From NCBI RefSeq assembly GCF_007828215.1, contig NZ_VIUE01000003.1, positions 62,001 through 126,000 on the forward strand: DNA of 64,000 nt. The letters are read 5' to 3'. Under the pieces are notes generated by a model. The model made no database searches, was not told where the DNA came from, and saw only the letters and a program-made list of their open reading frames with translations. Of this stretch, positions 1 to 9,277 are shown one piece after another. Numbering within the stretch: position 1 is the first letter of the stretch; each line of letters opens with the position of its first letter. The translations under genes and the position numbers were made by a program. This stretch comes from Pseudomonas sp. SJZ074. GTDB lineage: Bacteria > Pseudomonadota > Gammaproteobacteria > Pseudomonadales > Pseudomonadaceae.

Positions 1-498
1 CGCAAGGAGCAGCGACGCCTGGCCTGGAAGGTCGCCATCGCGACGCTGGTCTCCAGCGTCTTGCTGTATTTGTTCGGGCGGGTGATTTTCAGTGTATTCG
101 GCATCACCGTGGATGCGTTCCGTATCGGCGCCGGCAGCGTGCTGTTCATTTCGGCGCTGGGCATGGCCCAAGGCAAGTCGGCGGTACAGACCGACAGTGT
201 CCAGCAGGACGTGACCATCGTCCCGCTGACCATTCCGTTGACCGTTGGCCCCGGTACCATCGGCGCGCTGCTGGTGATGGGCGTGAGTCAGCCGCACTGG
301 GACGACAAACTCATGGCCATCATCAGCATCGCCCTGGCCAGCTTCACCGTCGGCGTCGTGCTCTACCTGTCCAGCCGTATCGAACGGATTCTGGGTGACC
401 AGGGCTTGCAAATCGTCAGCCGCCTGATGGGGTTATTCGTCTGTGCATTGGCAGCACAGATCATCTTCACCGGCGTAAAAGGCTACCTGGCGCCATAG
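1..498 (+). CDS. MarC-family membrane protein, 3' part
   Basis: The reading frame is open from the first base, so the start codon lies outside the window and only about 165 C-terminal residues are seen. The visible part is a run of hydrophobic segments with the MarC-type pattern: a Gly/Ala-rich segment ending in SALGMAQGK, then a TIPLTVGPGTIGALLVMG stretch and two further helices. MarC proteins are inner-membrane proteins of uncertain substrate, and the name NAAT transporter is historical. The gene converges on the 510-1328 gene, leaving only 11 bp between the stop codons. Family assignment is fairly sure; the transported substrate is unknown. Confidence 0.8.
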   Translation, partial: RKEQRRLAWKVAIATLVSSVLLYLFGRVIFSVFGITVDAFRIGAGSVLFISALGMAQGKSAVQTDSVQQDVTIVPLTIPLTVGPGTIGALLVMGVSQPHWDDKLMAIISIALASFTVGVVLYLSSRIERILGDQGLQIVSRLMGLFVCALAAQIIFTGVKGYLAP

Positions 499-509
499 CC
501 CCCTGCCCG

Positions 510-1328
510 TCAGCCTTGCTTGCGGCGGTTGAATCGTTTTCGCAGCACTTCCCTGCGATGTTCCCCCAGGTACTCCTCGATGTCCGACCTGAACTCCTCG
601 TAACGAGCCGGGTTGAACGTTACGAAGGATTTACCGCGAAAGATTTCCCGCGCCGACGATTGCCAGTTCACGAAAAGCACACCGCCGTTATTCGACGTTC
701 CGGTCTGCCTGATCGAGGCGGACGAGGCGATCAGGATACCGTTGGCCAACTGCTCGCAGGGAATGACAGAGAGGCGAGCACCCTCGGGGGTCTTGACCTG
801 GCTGTTGTACAGATTGAGGGTTTGCTTATCCTGCTTCAGCCCGTCGATCGTGGTATTCACCACGGTACCGAGCACCGACGCTGCCGGGACACTGGCCTTC
901 ACCCCATCGATGATCCCCTTGACGATATCGCTGATCACGAAGTCCATGTCCACGCGCTGGGAACTCTCGGAGTAGCGGGTATAGCCATCATCGGCAACGA
1001 AACAGCCGAGGTCATGCAGGCATCGGATAAACGCGTCATACCACGCCAGGGTGTTCTTGCCGCCCGGCACTTCGAAATTGGCCTCCATGATGGCCATGGT
1101 CATCAGGTTCTCCATGATCGCCATGTTGGTGAGCGACATGTTGGCGCCGTAGCCAACCAGCGCGTTACCCAACATCAGCGCGTCCAGGTCCTTGGTCGGG
1201 CTGTCCTGCAACGCTGCTGCTCGACGCACACGCCGGCCGGCAGAGACCAGTGCCTTGCGCCTGTTGATGCGTGCGCCGATCAGTTCAATACTCTGCTCAA
1301 TACTTACTGCACTTTCAAACTGTTCCAT
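510..1328 (-). CDS. Uncharacterised protein, paralogue of the 1543-2193 product
   Basis: A 272-residue protein preceded by a good ribosome binding site (AAGGAAG) before the ATG. I do not recognise a characterised domain. The N-terminal third is helical and Met/Ala/Asn-rich (around residues 55-90). The middle and C-terminal parts match the divergently transcribed neighbour at several points: a WYDAF..CL..LG...DDG segment (about residues 96-115), a conserved Ile-Pro-Cys region, an NWQSSA segment and a basic C-terminal RKRFNRR tail. It has no signal peptide or membrane segment. The position beside a giant toxin gene suggests a toxin-associated or immunity/chaperone role, but this is only inference from context. 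Confidence 0.75.
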   Translation of the reverse strand: MEQFESAVSIEQSIELIGARINRRKALVSAGRRVRRAAALQDSPTKDLDALMLGNALVGYGANMSLTNMAIMENLMTMAIMEANFEVPGGKNTLAWYDAFIRCLHDLGCFVADDGYTRYSESSQRVDMDFVISDIVKGIIDGVKASVPAASVLGTVVNTTIDGLKQDKQTLNLYNSQVKTPEGARLSVIPCEQLANGILIASSASIRQTGTSNNGGVLFVNWQSSAREIFRGKSFVTFNPARYEEFRSDIEEYLGEHRREVLRKRFNRRKQG

Positions 1329-1542
1329 ATAACTTCCTTGGTTATGTAATGACCGCTCCTGCGGACAAACAACAATCTAATTTACCCTTCAGGCAAACCG
1401 CAACTTTCGGCCCATTACAGCGTATGTAGTTTTTCTGCTTTCCCGTGCCAGCAAACATTCGGATTTAAATCAGTGCAGGCACTCACTTGAATACGCCGAC
1501 CATCGTTGTATTTATAAAAGACAACTTTGATGGAGATTCCCC

Positions 1543-2193
1543 ATGAACGATCAATCACTGACCGGCCTGGTCACGGGCCCTAACCTGCTTTCCTATATCG
1601 AGATGCTTTCCCTGCAGGATCACAACGACATCGCGGACTGCAATAGCATTGCCACTCGATCAGCCGACCTTGGCCATAACCGCTACACCGACTCTAAAAA
1701 CTGGTTCGAAGAGTATGTTCGCACCATGAATTTCCTCGGCTGGTCGCTGTATGACGACACCATCTTTACCCGCACCCAGCACCTTGTCTCGGGTTCGGTG
1801 GCAGACTTCCTGGTTCAGAGCGCCCACGCCATGAAGGACTCCCGGCAGGCGAACGCCATGATCGATACCCTCGATGCCTTGAAATCCGACCAGCCGGCAA
1901 CGCTGTCCTTCGACAGGGAAACCCGGCAAGGCGAAACGTTTCAAATCATCCCAGCCCGCTACGACTCACGGAACAACGTCCATCTTGCCCTCTACAAGCT
2001 GGAGCTGAGCGTGGATATAAAAAAACACAACTTCCTATTCTGGGACTGGGAAAAACGCTCGGCAAAAATCATTCAGCAACAGGCATTCTTCAAACTGGAC
2101 AGGAGCCTTCTGAACAGTAAAAGAGCCCTGATTAAAAAGAAGTTGGATGAACACCTCACGCGGCGATTCAATCTGAGAAGAATCGCCCCGTGA
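1543..2193 (+). CDS. Uncharacterised protein, paralogue of the 510-1328 product
   Basis: A 216-residue protein with a GGAG ribosome binding site 7 bases before the ATG. It is transcribed away from the 510-1328 gene across a 214-bp gap and converges on the giant toxin gene (37 bp between stop codons). It shares with the 510-1328 protein a W(F/Y)..(Y/F)(V/I)R...LG...DD segment (about residues 59-77), a late FWDWEKRSA block corresponding to VNWQSSA, and a basic C-terminal RRFNLRR tail. Identity is low, so the duplication is old. No signal peptide, membrane helix or catalytic motif is evident. The function is unknown; a role linked to the neighbouring toxin is possible. Confidence 0.75.
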   Translation: MNDQSLTGLVTGPNLLSYIEMLSLQDHNDIADCNSIATRSADLGHNRYTDSKNWFEEYVRTMNFLGWSLYDDTIFTRTQHLVSGSVADFLVQSAHAMKDSRQANAMIDTLDALKSDQPATLSFDRETRQGETFQIIPARYDSRNNVHLALYKLELSVDIKKHNFLFWDWEKRSAKIIQQQAFFKLDRSLLNSKRALIKKKLDEHLTRRFNLRRIAP

Positions 2194-2230
2194 GCATCAA
2201 CAACCTGGCCCCGCTTATTGGCTGGCCTGA

Positions 2231-5200
2231 TTAATTCACTGCATTATTTTCCAGCGCCTTCGAGACGCTCAGCAACGCCTTCAGCGTGATGCTATTGCGC
2301 GGGTTCGGCTGGGCGTCCAGGCGCTGTATCAACTTGGAAACGGCATAGCGTCGATGGTCCTCGAAACTGAGCACCACTTCACCCCGCAAGTTGATATCGC
2401 GGGCGTACACTTCACGAATAATCACACTGTGCCCGCTGTCAGGATCGATGATCACCAAGTGCTCATCGACAATGCTCAGCAACAGTCTGTCCGGGTCAGA
2501 CAGTTCCCAGATCAACTTGCCTTCGGCAGACACACCATCCAGGGGAGGTCGGCAGTCGAGAACGACCGATTCGAGCCTCAGCCAGGCCTCCTTCGTCAGC
2601 CGGTAACTCGCGCCCCCCTGCCCCATGCGCAGAACCAAGGTCGTGACATCGTCCGGCAGCAGATCATCGATCTTCATCTTTTCCCCGCCGATGATCAATA
2701 CCTCGCCATCACGTTGGACGTAGCCGAGGGGCCCCGCCTCTTCCATAGCTGGGTAGCTCAACAACTTGCCATCGCTGTGTTCATAAAGCAGTACGTTGTC
2801 CTGCCGCTGGGTTCCCAGTAAATCGAAGGCCCTTGGGATCTTGGTCCTGGATACTCGAATCAAGCGTTTGCGCTCAGTGACGAACCATTGCAGGTCATCG
2901 GGATCCTCCACGCTCAGCAACGCGCTACGAAACGGCTGGTCCGCCAATTGCTCGAGCCTCTCCTGCGTCCGGTCACCCTGGGCAACGACCCATTCTTGAG
3001 TCACGCCCGTGAGCAACGCTGGCTCACGATTGCGCAGCGAAACCACCACGCCTTCGGGCGTCACGCCACGCAGTCCGGTACCTTCGACCGTCACCTCGAC
3101 AAATCGCCAGGGTGCCCATTCACGCTGCGCCTTGGGTAACGCGTCAGCCTGCAACACTTGCGTGCCCTGTCCAAAGATCGACTCAAGCTGCTGCGGATCG
3201 ATGAACGCCTGACGATAAACCTCACCCTGGGACACATCGAATAGCCAGGCCGCCTCGCCATCCGGCGTGACGCTCAGCAGGCGCATTTCCTTCCCATACC
3301 CCGGCTCAGCCAACAACAGCCTGTTGTCGATGTACCAGGCACACAACTTCGCGTCACCGCTATAGTTCATCAGTCCGACAAGGGCCAGACATTCGGTGGA
3401 GCTTCGTCGGGCCAGTGGTTCCAATGCAGACCACCAATGTGCCCGATCCTTGAACCATGGCGCGTTCATGCCTCCCAGGCTCAGTTCGCCCTGGTCCGTG
3501 AGGGTGTAGAACAGTCCGTCGGAAGTCAGCACCAGGTAGCCTGCGTCGATGGCGATGATATTTTCCAGCTTCTCGTATTGTTTCCACTTGCTCGACCATT
3601 GCCACTTCCCTGCCACGAGGGTGCGTCGCCGGCGGCACAGTTCCTTTCTGAGCCTGTCGTATACGATGAACACGTCACTACCGTCCTTCGGCGTGAGTAA
3701 GGTCAGATCCGTCATGTTCTTGATCGAGTCCGGCCAGCCACGCAGATGGTTGTGTTTCGGCGCGGGGCGGATGATCAGCTGGTCACTGCGGCGAACCCAG
3801 GCCATGTCTCGCCACTGCGCGTCGATTGCCCAGCAGACCGAAACAAAGGGCGCCGGCTGCCAATTGACGGTGACGTACGTAGCCTCGTTATCGATATACG
3901 GTGTGAAGGGGTAATCGCTGCCCAGAACCTGGGTCCAGTCGGCCAGTGTTTCGTTGGCACTGAAGACCGACTCCAACGCAGCCCCCTCTTCCCGAGTCAC
4001 CGAACTCAGCAGCAATTGCCCATCATGGATGACATAGACCAGTACATCGCGGGTCTGGTCTGCGCGGGTGATCTGCTGCTCGACATGGACCACCCCTTGG
4101 GCGTCCGCCTCGACGCTGCGGATGGTGGTCGCCGCATTCTTTGCGCTCCGTAACCAATAACGATGAGTCAACAGTCCGGTATTCGCATTGACTTGCCAAA
4201 TGATCAGGCCCTTCGGTTCATAGAAATAGGCACTGTCGCCTGCCACAGCCCCCAGCAGCACGTCATCGGTACCGGGTATCTCGTCACGGATGTACAGGAA
4301 ACGGTCCTCCTTCGCGTCATACCAGGCCGTGACATAACGGGGTTCGTCAGGCTTCTCGAAGGGAACCAGGTAGCGATGGACCGGCGTGTAGGGCATCACC
4401 AGGCGATGACCTTGCGCCAGGCGTTTGAGGTGTGGCTGCAATGCCTGTCGATCCATGCCCGCAGGCACGTCCTGCTCGATGAGGGTGAGTTTGCGCTCGC
4501 CCAGCTCGACCTGGAACACTTGATTGCCAGCGATCCGCAGCAGCACGTCATGAAGGCCCGTTCCCGTGAAGCTCACCTGGACAGCACCCACGAACAGTTT
4601 CGCATGGCGCTCGATCCGGATGTCGCCTTCATTGGCCCAAGGTGCATCCAGCACCCAACCCGACCGCTGTCGGTTCAACGACTCGAATGTGAGGCTCACG
4701 CCGGGGTTGAGTCCCACTGCGCAGCGCTTGCCCGCGCCTTGGATCCGGTAGCTGATTTTTCCGTGCCACGCCGTTGGGAGCACCGGCACCAACAGCGAAC
4801 GCTCGGTCTCATCGAGCAATACATCGATCACGGTTGGCCGATAGTCCGGGAGCATGCGGTACAGAATGTAGTCGCTCGGAAACGAATAAAAGGAAAACAG
4901 GAACAGCCATCCGCCATCCGCCTTCTTTTTCTCCAACCGCCGTGCCGTGTCGAATCCGGTGTCATGACGCAAGCTCGCGAATGGCAGTGCCTTGTACTCA
5001 TAGCGGTAACAGGTTTTCGGCACGCAAGGCAGTACGATGGCCTGGCCGGCGGACGGGGTGAACCTGACTCGATCGGTCAGACGCAACTCCCGACGGATAT
5101 CGATCGCCTGGTCATAATCGTCATCGAACGTCGGGACGCCGAAATGGTCCCGCAATGGATAAAGCCTCGGGCTGTCCAGCGCCAGTTCGCCGCGAGCCAG

Positions 5201-8200
5201 GTCCAACGTGCCGACGATCAGCGACGGACGTGGCAACCAGCCCTCGCTGCGAGCGTCAAACCGATAGGCCTGGAGATGGGCCTTGGTCTGTTCGTCGAAA
5301 AACAGCCCGACCTGCTTGGCCTCTTCGGCGATGGCAGCGAACCCCTGGGCCACGGCCGTCACCCCGACCGCCAAGCCGCCCAGGATCACGGAAGCCCCGC
5401 CAAGAAACGCTCCTGCAGTGGTGACGCCGACCGTGAGCGCTCCCGCCGACAACACCAGCCCGGCCGAATCGAAGGCCAGTTGAGTGCCGAACCGGGTGCG
5501 TTCGATCTCACTGGATGCAGTAGACAACTGGTAGATATCGAATCCGACATTCGCCAGTTGCAGCAGGCCTCCGGTCGCCTCGCTCACGCTGGATCCCACC
5601 GCCGCCTTGACCACAGGCGCAACAGTGCGAGCAATCAATTTCTCTTCCGCCAACGCCTGCCGGACCAGGCCTACCAAGCCCGCTACATCGACCACATTGC
5701 CATGCGCCAGTTGTGCGTAATTGACATAGACATGCAGCCGTACCGCCAGGGACAAAGGACGGTCCGGCCCTTCCCGCTCGGCCAACGCGGACATCAGCGC
5801 CTGTATGCTGAAGCCGGCATTGAGGGTGTGGACGCTGCCCACTTCGACAGGCTCGCTCGGGACCAAAGGTTTGTTGGCCAAGGTCAGAAAACGCTCTGAC
5901 AGGTAGTTCTTGATCCGCAGGAGTCGGTGATCGTCGGAGGTGACCCGTACCAGCTGCCCGGGGTCTTTCGGATCGATCAGGTTGATCCGATACGACCCGT
6001 CCGAGGTGATTTCCAGGGTTTCGAACAGCGGCACAAGTTGCGGCGCCAGTCGGTTCTGCTGCCGAAGTTGGGTGGTGACCTCCGCAATCCGCTGTCCCCA
6101 CCAGTGACCATCCAGCGCCAACAGGCTGCTGCCGAGCCGAGGATTGTCCATGAGCGATTGCCCGCGGGCACTGGCCAACCGCTGCCTGACAGGGGGTTGC
6201 GAATGTCCGGGCAAGGCACCCGGCTGCAGCAGCTCCGAGACCCGGATCGAACCGGGCAATAAGGTTTTCGACACCCGCTCACCGTCCAGTTCGATCAGCT
6301 CGAACGTCGGACGAGCCGCATCCCCGTACGCCGCGTAATGAACAGCCATTTGCTGCTGGATAAAAAACCGCTCCAGCGCCTGCCTGAATCGAGTGGCATG
6401 CTCGAACTCGAAGACGCCGAAATTCGGATCGTAGAAGTGATAGGTGCTGCGCTCGCCGTCGAAGGTTCTGGCCACCAGCATGGCGTGATTGTCGGAATTG
6501 AGCATCAACGTGCCGGTGGTCGTCCTGGCTTGCAGCGTCTCCACCACACGTTTCAGGTCCGAGCGCCCCAATGCGTTGCCGACGTCACTGAGTTGCACTT
6601 CGCGCAGCGCTTCCACACCTTGCAGGAATGTCACGCAATCACTTGCCTCGGGTTCTATGGCCCCCAGGTAGAAGCGCTCGCGCAGGGTGTTGACCGCCGC
6701 CTTCCCCTTCGCCATGGCCGCCGCCATGACCAGGGCCAGGGGATAGCAACGCCCGCCGACCCTCTCACCTTCACCCTGAAGCAGCAAGTCCTGAGGAACA
6801 AGCTTGATCGTGTCGGCTTCCAGGCCGTCCAGGACAGTCGCCAGGCGCTCGGTGATCCGAACGCGATACTCAAGCTTCGCCACCTGCTGGATCCGGGCGA
6901 CGTGCCGCCCCCACTGACGCAATGTCAGCGGCTGCTCCAGCGCCTTCCTCTTCAATTCCAGGGCGGTTTCGGAATGCCCGGGCGGCTCACCGCCCGGGTC
7001 GGCCAGCCCGGCCTGGAAAGTCGGCGCCTGAAGCTTGAACAGCACGCGTTCGATCGTCGCGTAGTTGCCCGCGATGCCGCGCTCGTCGAGGTTATTGGCC
7101 AGGTTGTCCAGTTGTGGGCGAACCGCCTCGAAGCTGCGATTATCCAGCGCCTGCGCGCCGATCAACGCCCCTACCAGCAGGCGTTGCAGCGGACTCAATT
7201 GAGCCACTTCGAAACTGCCCTTGGCCAGACGGCCCAACAGTTCAACGATCGACAAGCGCTGGGTCTGTGCATCGCTCAAGGAGGCGGGGGGCAGCAACTT
7301 CGCGCTCTGATCGCGGATCGCCTGGCGCTCGGTAAAACCCAAGGCAATCGCCTTGTCGAAAATCACCAAGCCGGTATGACTGCGATTCATCATTGTCATG
7401 AAGGTATCACCCAGCTCATCGGCCAGATGCTGCAGCAGATCGGTGGATAGCACATGACGGCCTTCCAGCACCGGCCAGCCTTCATCGAACTGGAGCGAGC
7501 GGTACTTGAGCAGTTCGGCCATATCACCGGCATAACGGGCCGCGAAGCGGCCTTCCTTCCAACGTTTTTGCTCGTTGACGCGCCATTGCACGGTGTCGCT
7601 TTCGTTCTCTTTCCAGGAGTGGTCCTGCTCTTCCTCGGTGGCCAGGTTAACGGAGCCAACCGCCGGGATCGCGGCTTCCGCTCGCCACCGCTCAGCCGTT
7701 CGGGGCGTGAAATGCGTCTTCAGGTAAGCCGCCATGCCCTCGAGCATGGCGCCAGGTCCGGTCAGGTAGATCGTCACTTCGCTCTGGGGGCGGACTCCAT
7801 CGCTGTAGTAGGTAGCGGCGGCCTGAATCAGCAAAGACGTGGTCATTTCCACTTCCGGCGGCAACTCACGCAAAGCACCAAATACCTGGCTCGCCGCCTG
7901 TTTTGCAACATCGGCCATGGCGTCGACATCGATAAAAGCAATGTTCTGCTCATCGGCCAGGCAAGCGGTGGCATCGACGATTTCATAGTTGAGCCTGAAA
8001 CGATCGAGCACAGCCCTGAGCATCGCCGCCCCCGGGTGGGCCATCAGAAATGCGTTGCTCAATGATGTCCGTACGACAAGGGCACGCAGCTCGTAGGGAC
8101 GAGCCAGACGTTCCACCGGCGTGCGAAAAACCCGATTCAACTCGGGTTTGCTGTCCGCGAAGACCTTGAGTGCCTCACGGCTTTCCAATGGAATCTGCTC

Positions 8201-9277
8201 CAGGTAGTCCATGTACTTGCTACGCAACGCCTGCCGGCCTGGCATCCATTCGGGGTTGCGATCAAGCAGCAACTGCAGCGTGCCCAGGAGCGCGTCGGTC
8301 TTGAAACCGCGAATGTCCACTGGGCCCAGTTTTTCCAGCAAGGGTGGCAGACCGTCGATGTCGGAATAACCGCCACCTTCGGTGAACAACGCTTCGGCGC
8401 GCACCACATCGGAGGCTGAGGCAAAATTGCCACGCAGGCTGATCTCGCGCTGGTAGATATCCTTCAGTTGAAGCGCTTCACCCCGGGCCAGATCACGCAA
8501 GGCCAGATTCCCTTCGGCCAGTGCCTGGAGGCTACGTCGGTTATCGGCCTTCAGGGTTTCGAGCCGCGCCTTGTCCTGACCATAGGCCCGAACCAACAAG
8601 TCCACCCTCGCGTCATCGGCACTGCCGCCGTTTTCCACCGCTTTCCTGATATGGGCATACATCTGTTGTTTGAGAACAATGACACGCTCTTCATAACGAT
8701 CACCCAACTCAGATGCTTGGGTACTGTTCTCCCCACCGTTGAGCATGGCATCCGCCTTGGCGGCTTCGACAATAATCCGGTTGGTTTCATAGGCCAACAG
8801 CGCATCACTGTCATACCAGAGATAAAGTTGATGCCCCTCGGCGCTCATCACGCGCTTCCAGATATTGAGGTAGTCACGCTGAATAGCGCCAATACCTCCG
8901 CCGAGCCAGGCAAAGTGCAATTTTTTCGGCACTTCCGTGGCCGGTACTTTCAACTGTTCAAGACTGTTTTGAAGACGCGTTTCAAAGTTCTCCACCTGGT
9001 TTTGAATGCGCCCCAGGTCCACAGCAGCGGAGCCACCATCTGCTGCACGGCGCCGACGGCTGCCCTGCAATGCCGCCAGCGCCTGCTTGAGTAGCCCCAG
9101 CGGTTCCAACAAGTACGAGGCATCCTGCACGGCGATACAGCCGGAGTAATATCGGAGCACCGCATCATATTGATCATCGCCCTTGTAGGGCACTAATGCC
9201 TGTTCAAGATCCTTCTGTTTCAGTACACCCTTGAAATCGACATAACCATCCGTCGATGAAGACCTGCTTTCACTCAT
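2231..9277 (-). CDS. Giant LCT/lymphostatin-like toxin: GT44 glycosyltransferase, papain-like protease, TcdA/TcdB-type translocation domain
   Basis: A 2348-residue protein starting at an ATG with a GGAAG site. Residues 1-110 are helical, like the N-terminal membrane-binding bundle of clostridial toxins. Residues 119-540 look like a GT44 glycosyltransferase: FAWLGGGIGAIQRDYLNIW (122-140) is the UDP-sugar-binding start, and YSDIDG (304-309) holds the metal-binding DxD at D306/D308. Residues about 800-980 look like a papain-type peptidase with C844 (GGRCYP), H931 (DNHAML) and D950 (FYDPNFG), in C-H-D order as in YopT and LifA, not the D-H-C order of C80 proteases. Residues about 1150-1530 match the TcdA/TcdB pore-forming region (hydrophobic run 1265-1315, then a YSFPSDYILYRMLPDY block). 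Residues 1540-2348 are beta-rich and unrecognised. No Sec signal is seen. Glucosylation of host small GTPases is the family role; here target and delivery are unknown. Confidence 0.9.
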   Translation of the reverse strand: MSESRSSSTDGYVDFKGVLKQKDLEQALVPYKGDDQYDAVLRYYSGCIAVQDASYLLEPLGLLKQALAALQGSRRRRAADGGSAAVDLGRIQNQVENFETRLQNSLEQLKVPATEVPKKLHFAWLGGGIGAIQRDYLNIWKRVMSAEGHQLYLWYDSDALLAYETNRIIVEAAKADAMLNGGENSTQASELGDRYEERVIVLKQQMYAHIRKAVENGGSADDARVDLLVRAYGQDKARLETLKADNRRSLQALAEGNLALRDLARGEALQLKDIYQREISLRGNFASASDVVRAEALFTEGGGYSDIDGLPPLLEKLGPVDIRGFKTDALLGTLQLLLDRNPEWMPGRQALRSKYMDYLEQIPLESREALKVFADSKPELNRVFRTPVERLARPYELRALVVRTSLSNAFLMAHPGAAMLRAVLDRFRLNYEIVDATACLADEQNIAFIDVDAMADVAKQAASQVFGALRELPPEVEMTTSLLIQAAATYYSDGVRPQSEVTIYLTGPGAMLEGMAAYLKTHFTPRTAERWRAEAAIPAVGSVNLATEEEQDHSWKENESDTVQWRVNEQKRWKEGRFAARYAGDMAELLKYRSLQFDEGWPVLEGRHVLSTDLLQHLADELGDTFMTMMNRSHTGLVIFDKAIALGFTERQAIRDQSAKLLPPASLSDAQTQRLSIVELLGRLAKGSFEVAQLSPLQRLLVGALIGAQALDNRSFEAVRPQLDNLANNLDERGIAGNYATIERVLFKLQAPTFQAGLADPGGEPPGHSETALELKRKALEQPLTLRQWGRHVARIQQVAKLEYRVRITERLATVLDGLEADTIKLVPQDLLLQGEGERVGGRCYPLALVMAAAMAKGKAAVNTLRERFYLGAIEPEASDCVTFLQGVEALREVQLSDVGNALGRSDLKRVVETLQARTTTGTLMLNSDNHAMLVARTFDGERSTYHFYDPNFGVFEFEHATRFRQALERFFIQQQMAVHYAAYGDAARPTFELIELDGERVSKTLLPGSIRVSELLQPGALPGHSQPPVRQRLASARGQSLMDNPRLGSSLLALDGHWWGQRIAEVTTQLRQQNRLAPQLVPLFETLEITSDGSYRINLIDPKDPGQLVRVTSDDHRLLRIKNYLSERFLTLANKPLVPSEPVEVGSVHTLNAGFSIQALMSALAEREGPDRPLSLAVRLHVYVNYAQLAHGNVVDVAGLVGLVRQALAEEKLIARTVAPVVKAAVGSSVSEATGGLLQLANVGFDIYQLSTASSEIERTRFGTQLAFDSAGLVLSAGALTVGVTTAGAFLGGASVILGGLAVGVTAVAQGFAAIAEEAKQVGLFFDEQTKAHLQAYRFDARSEGWLPRPSLIVGTLDLARGELALDSPRLYPLRDHFGVPTFDDDYDQAIDIRRELRLTDRVRFTPSAGQAIVLPCVPKTCYRYEYKALPFASLRHDTGFDTARRLEKKKADGGWLFLFSFYSFPSDYILYRMLPDYRPTVIDVLLDETERSLLVPVLPTAWHGKISYRIQGAGKRCAVGLNPGVSLTFESLNRQRSGWVLDAPWANEGDIRIERHAKLFVGAVQVSFTGTGLHDVLLRIAGNQVFQVELGERKLTLIEQDVPAGMDRQALQPHLKRLAQGHRLVMPYTPVHRYLVPFEKPDEPRYVTAWYDAKEDRFLYIRDEIPGTDDVLLGAVAGDSAYFYEPKGLIIWQVNANTGLLTHRYWLRSAKNAATTIRSVEADAQGVVHVEQQITRADQTRDVLVYVIHDGQLLLSSVTREEGAALESVFSANETLADWTQVLGSDYPFTPYIDNEATYVTVNWQPAPFVSVCWAIDAQWRDMAWVRRSDQLIIRPAPKHNHLRGWPDSIKNMTDLTLLTPKDGSDVFIVYDRLRKELCRRRRTLVAGKWQWSSKWKQYEKLENIIAIDAGYLVLTSDGLFYTLTDQGELSLGGMNAPWFKDRAHWWSALEPLARRSSTECLALVGLMNYSGDAKLCAWYIDNRLLLAEPGYGKEMRLLSVTPDGEAAWLFDVSQGEVYRQAFIDPQQLESIFGQGTQVLQADALPKAQREWAPWRFVEVTVEGTGLRGVTPEGVVVSLRNREPALLTGVTQEWVVAQGDRTQERLEQLADQPFRSALLSVEDPDDLQWFVTERKRLIRVSRTKIPRAFDLLGTQRQDNVLLYEHSDGKLLSYPAMEEAGPLGYVQRDGEVLIIGGEKMKIDDLLPDDVTTLVLRMGQGGASYRLTKEAWLRLESVVLDCRPPLDGVSAEGKLIWELSDPDRLLLSIVDEHLVIIDPDSGHSVIIREVYARDINLRGEVVLSFEDHRRYAVSKLIQRLDAQPNPRNSITLKALLSVSKALENNAVN

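Noticed and set aside
4163..5899. 578-residue open frame on the plus strand inside the giant toxin gene
   Set aside because: It is antisense to a well-supported coding region with recognisable domains and has no family features; high GC leaves such shadow frames open.
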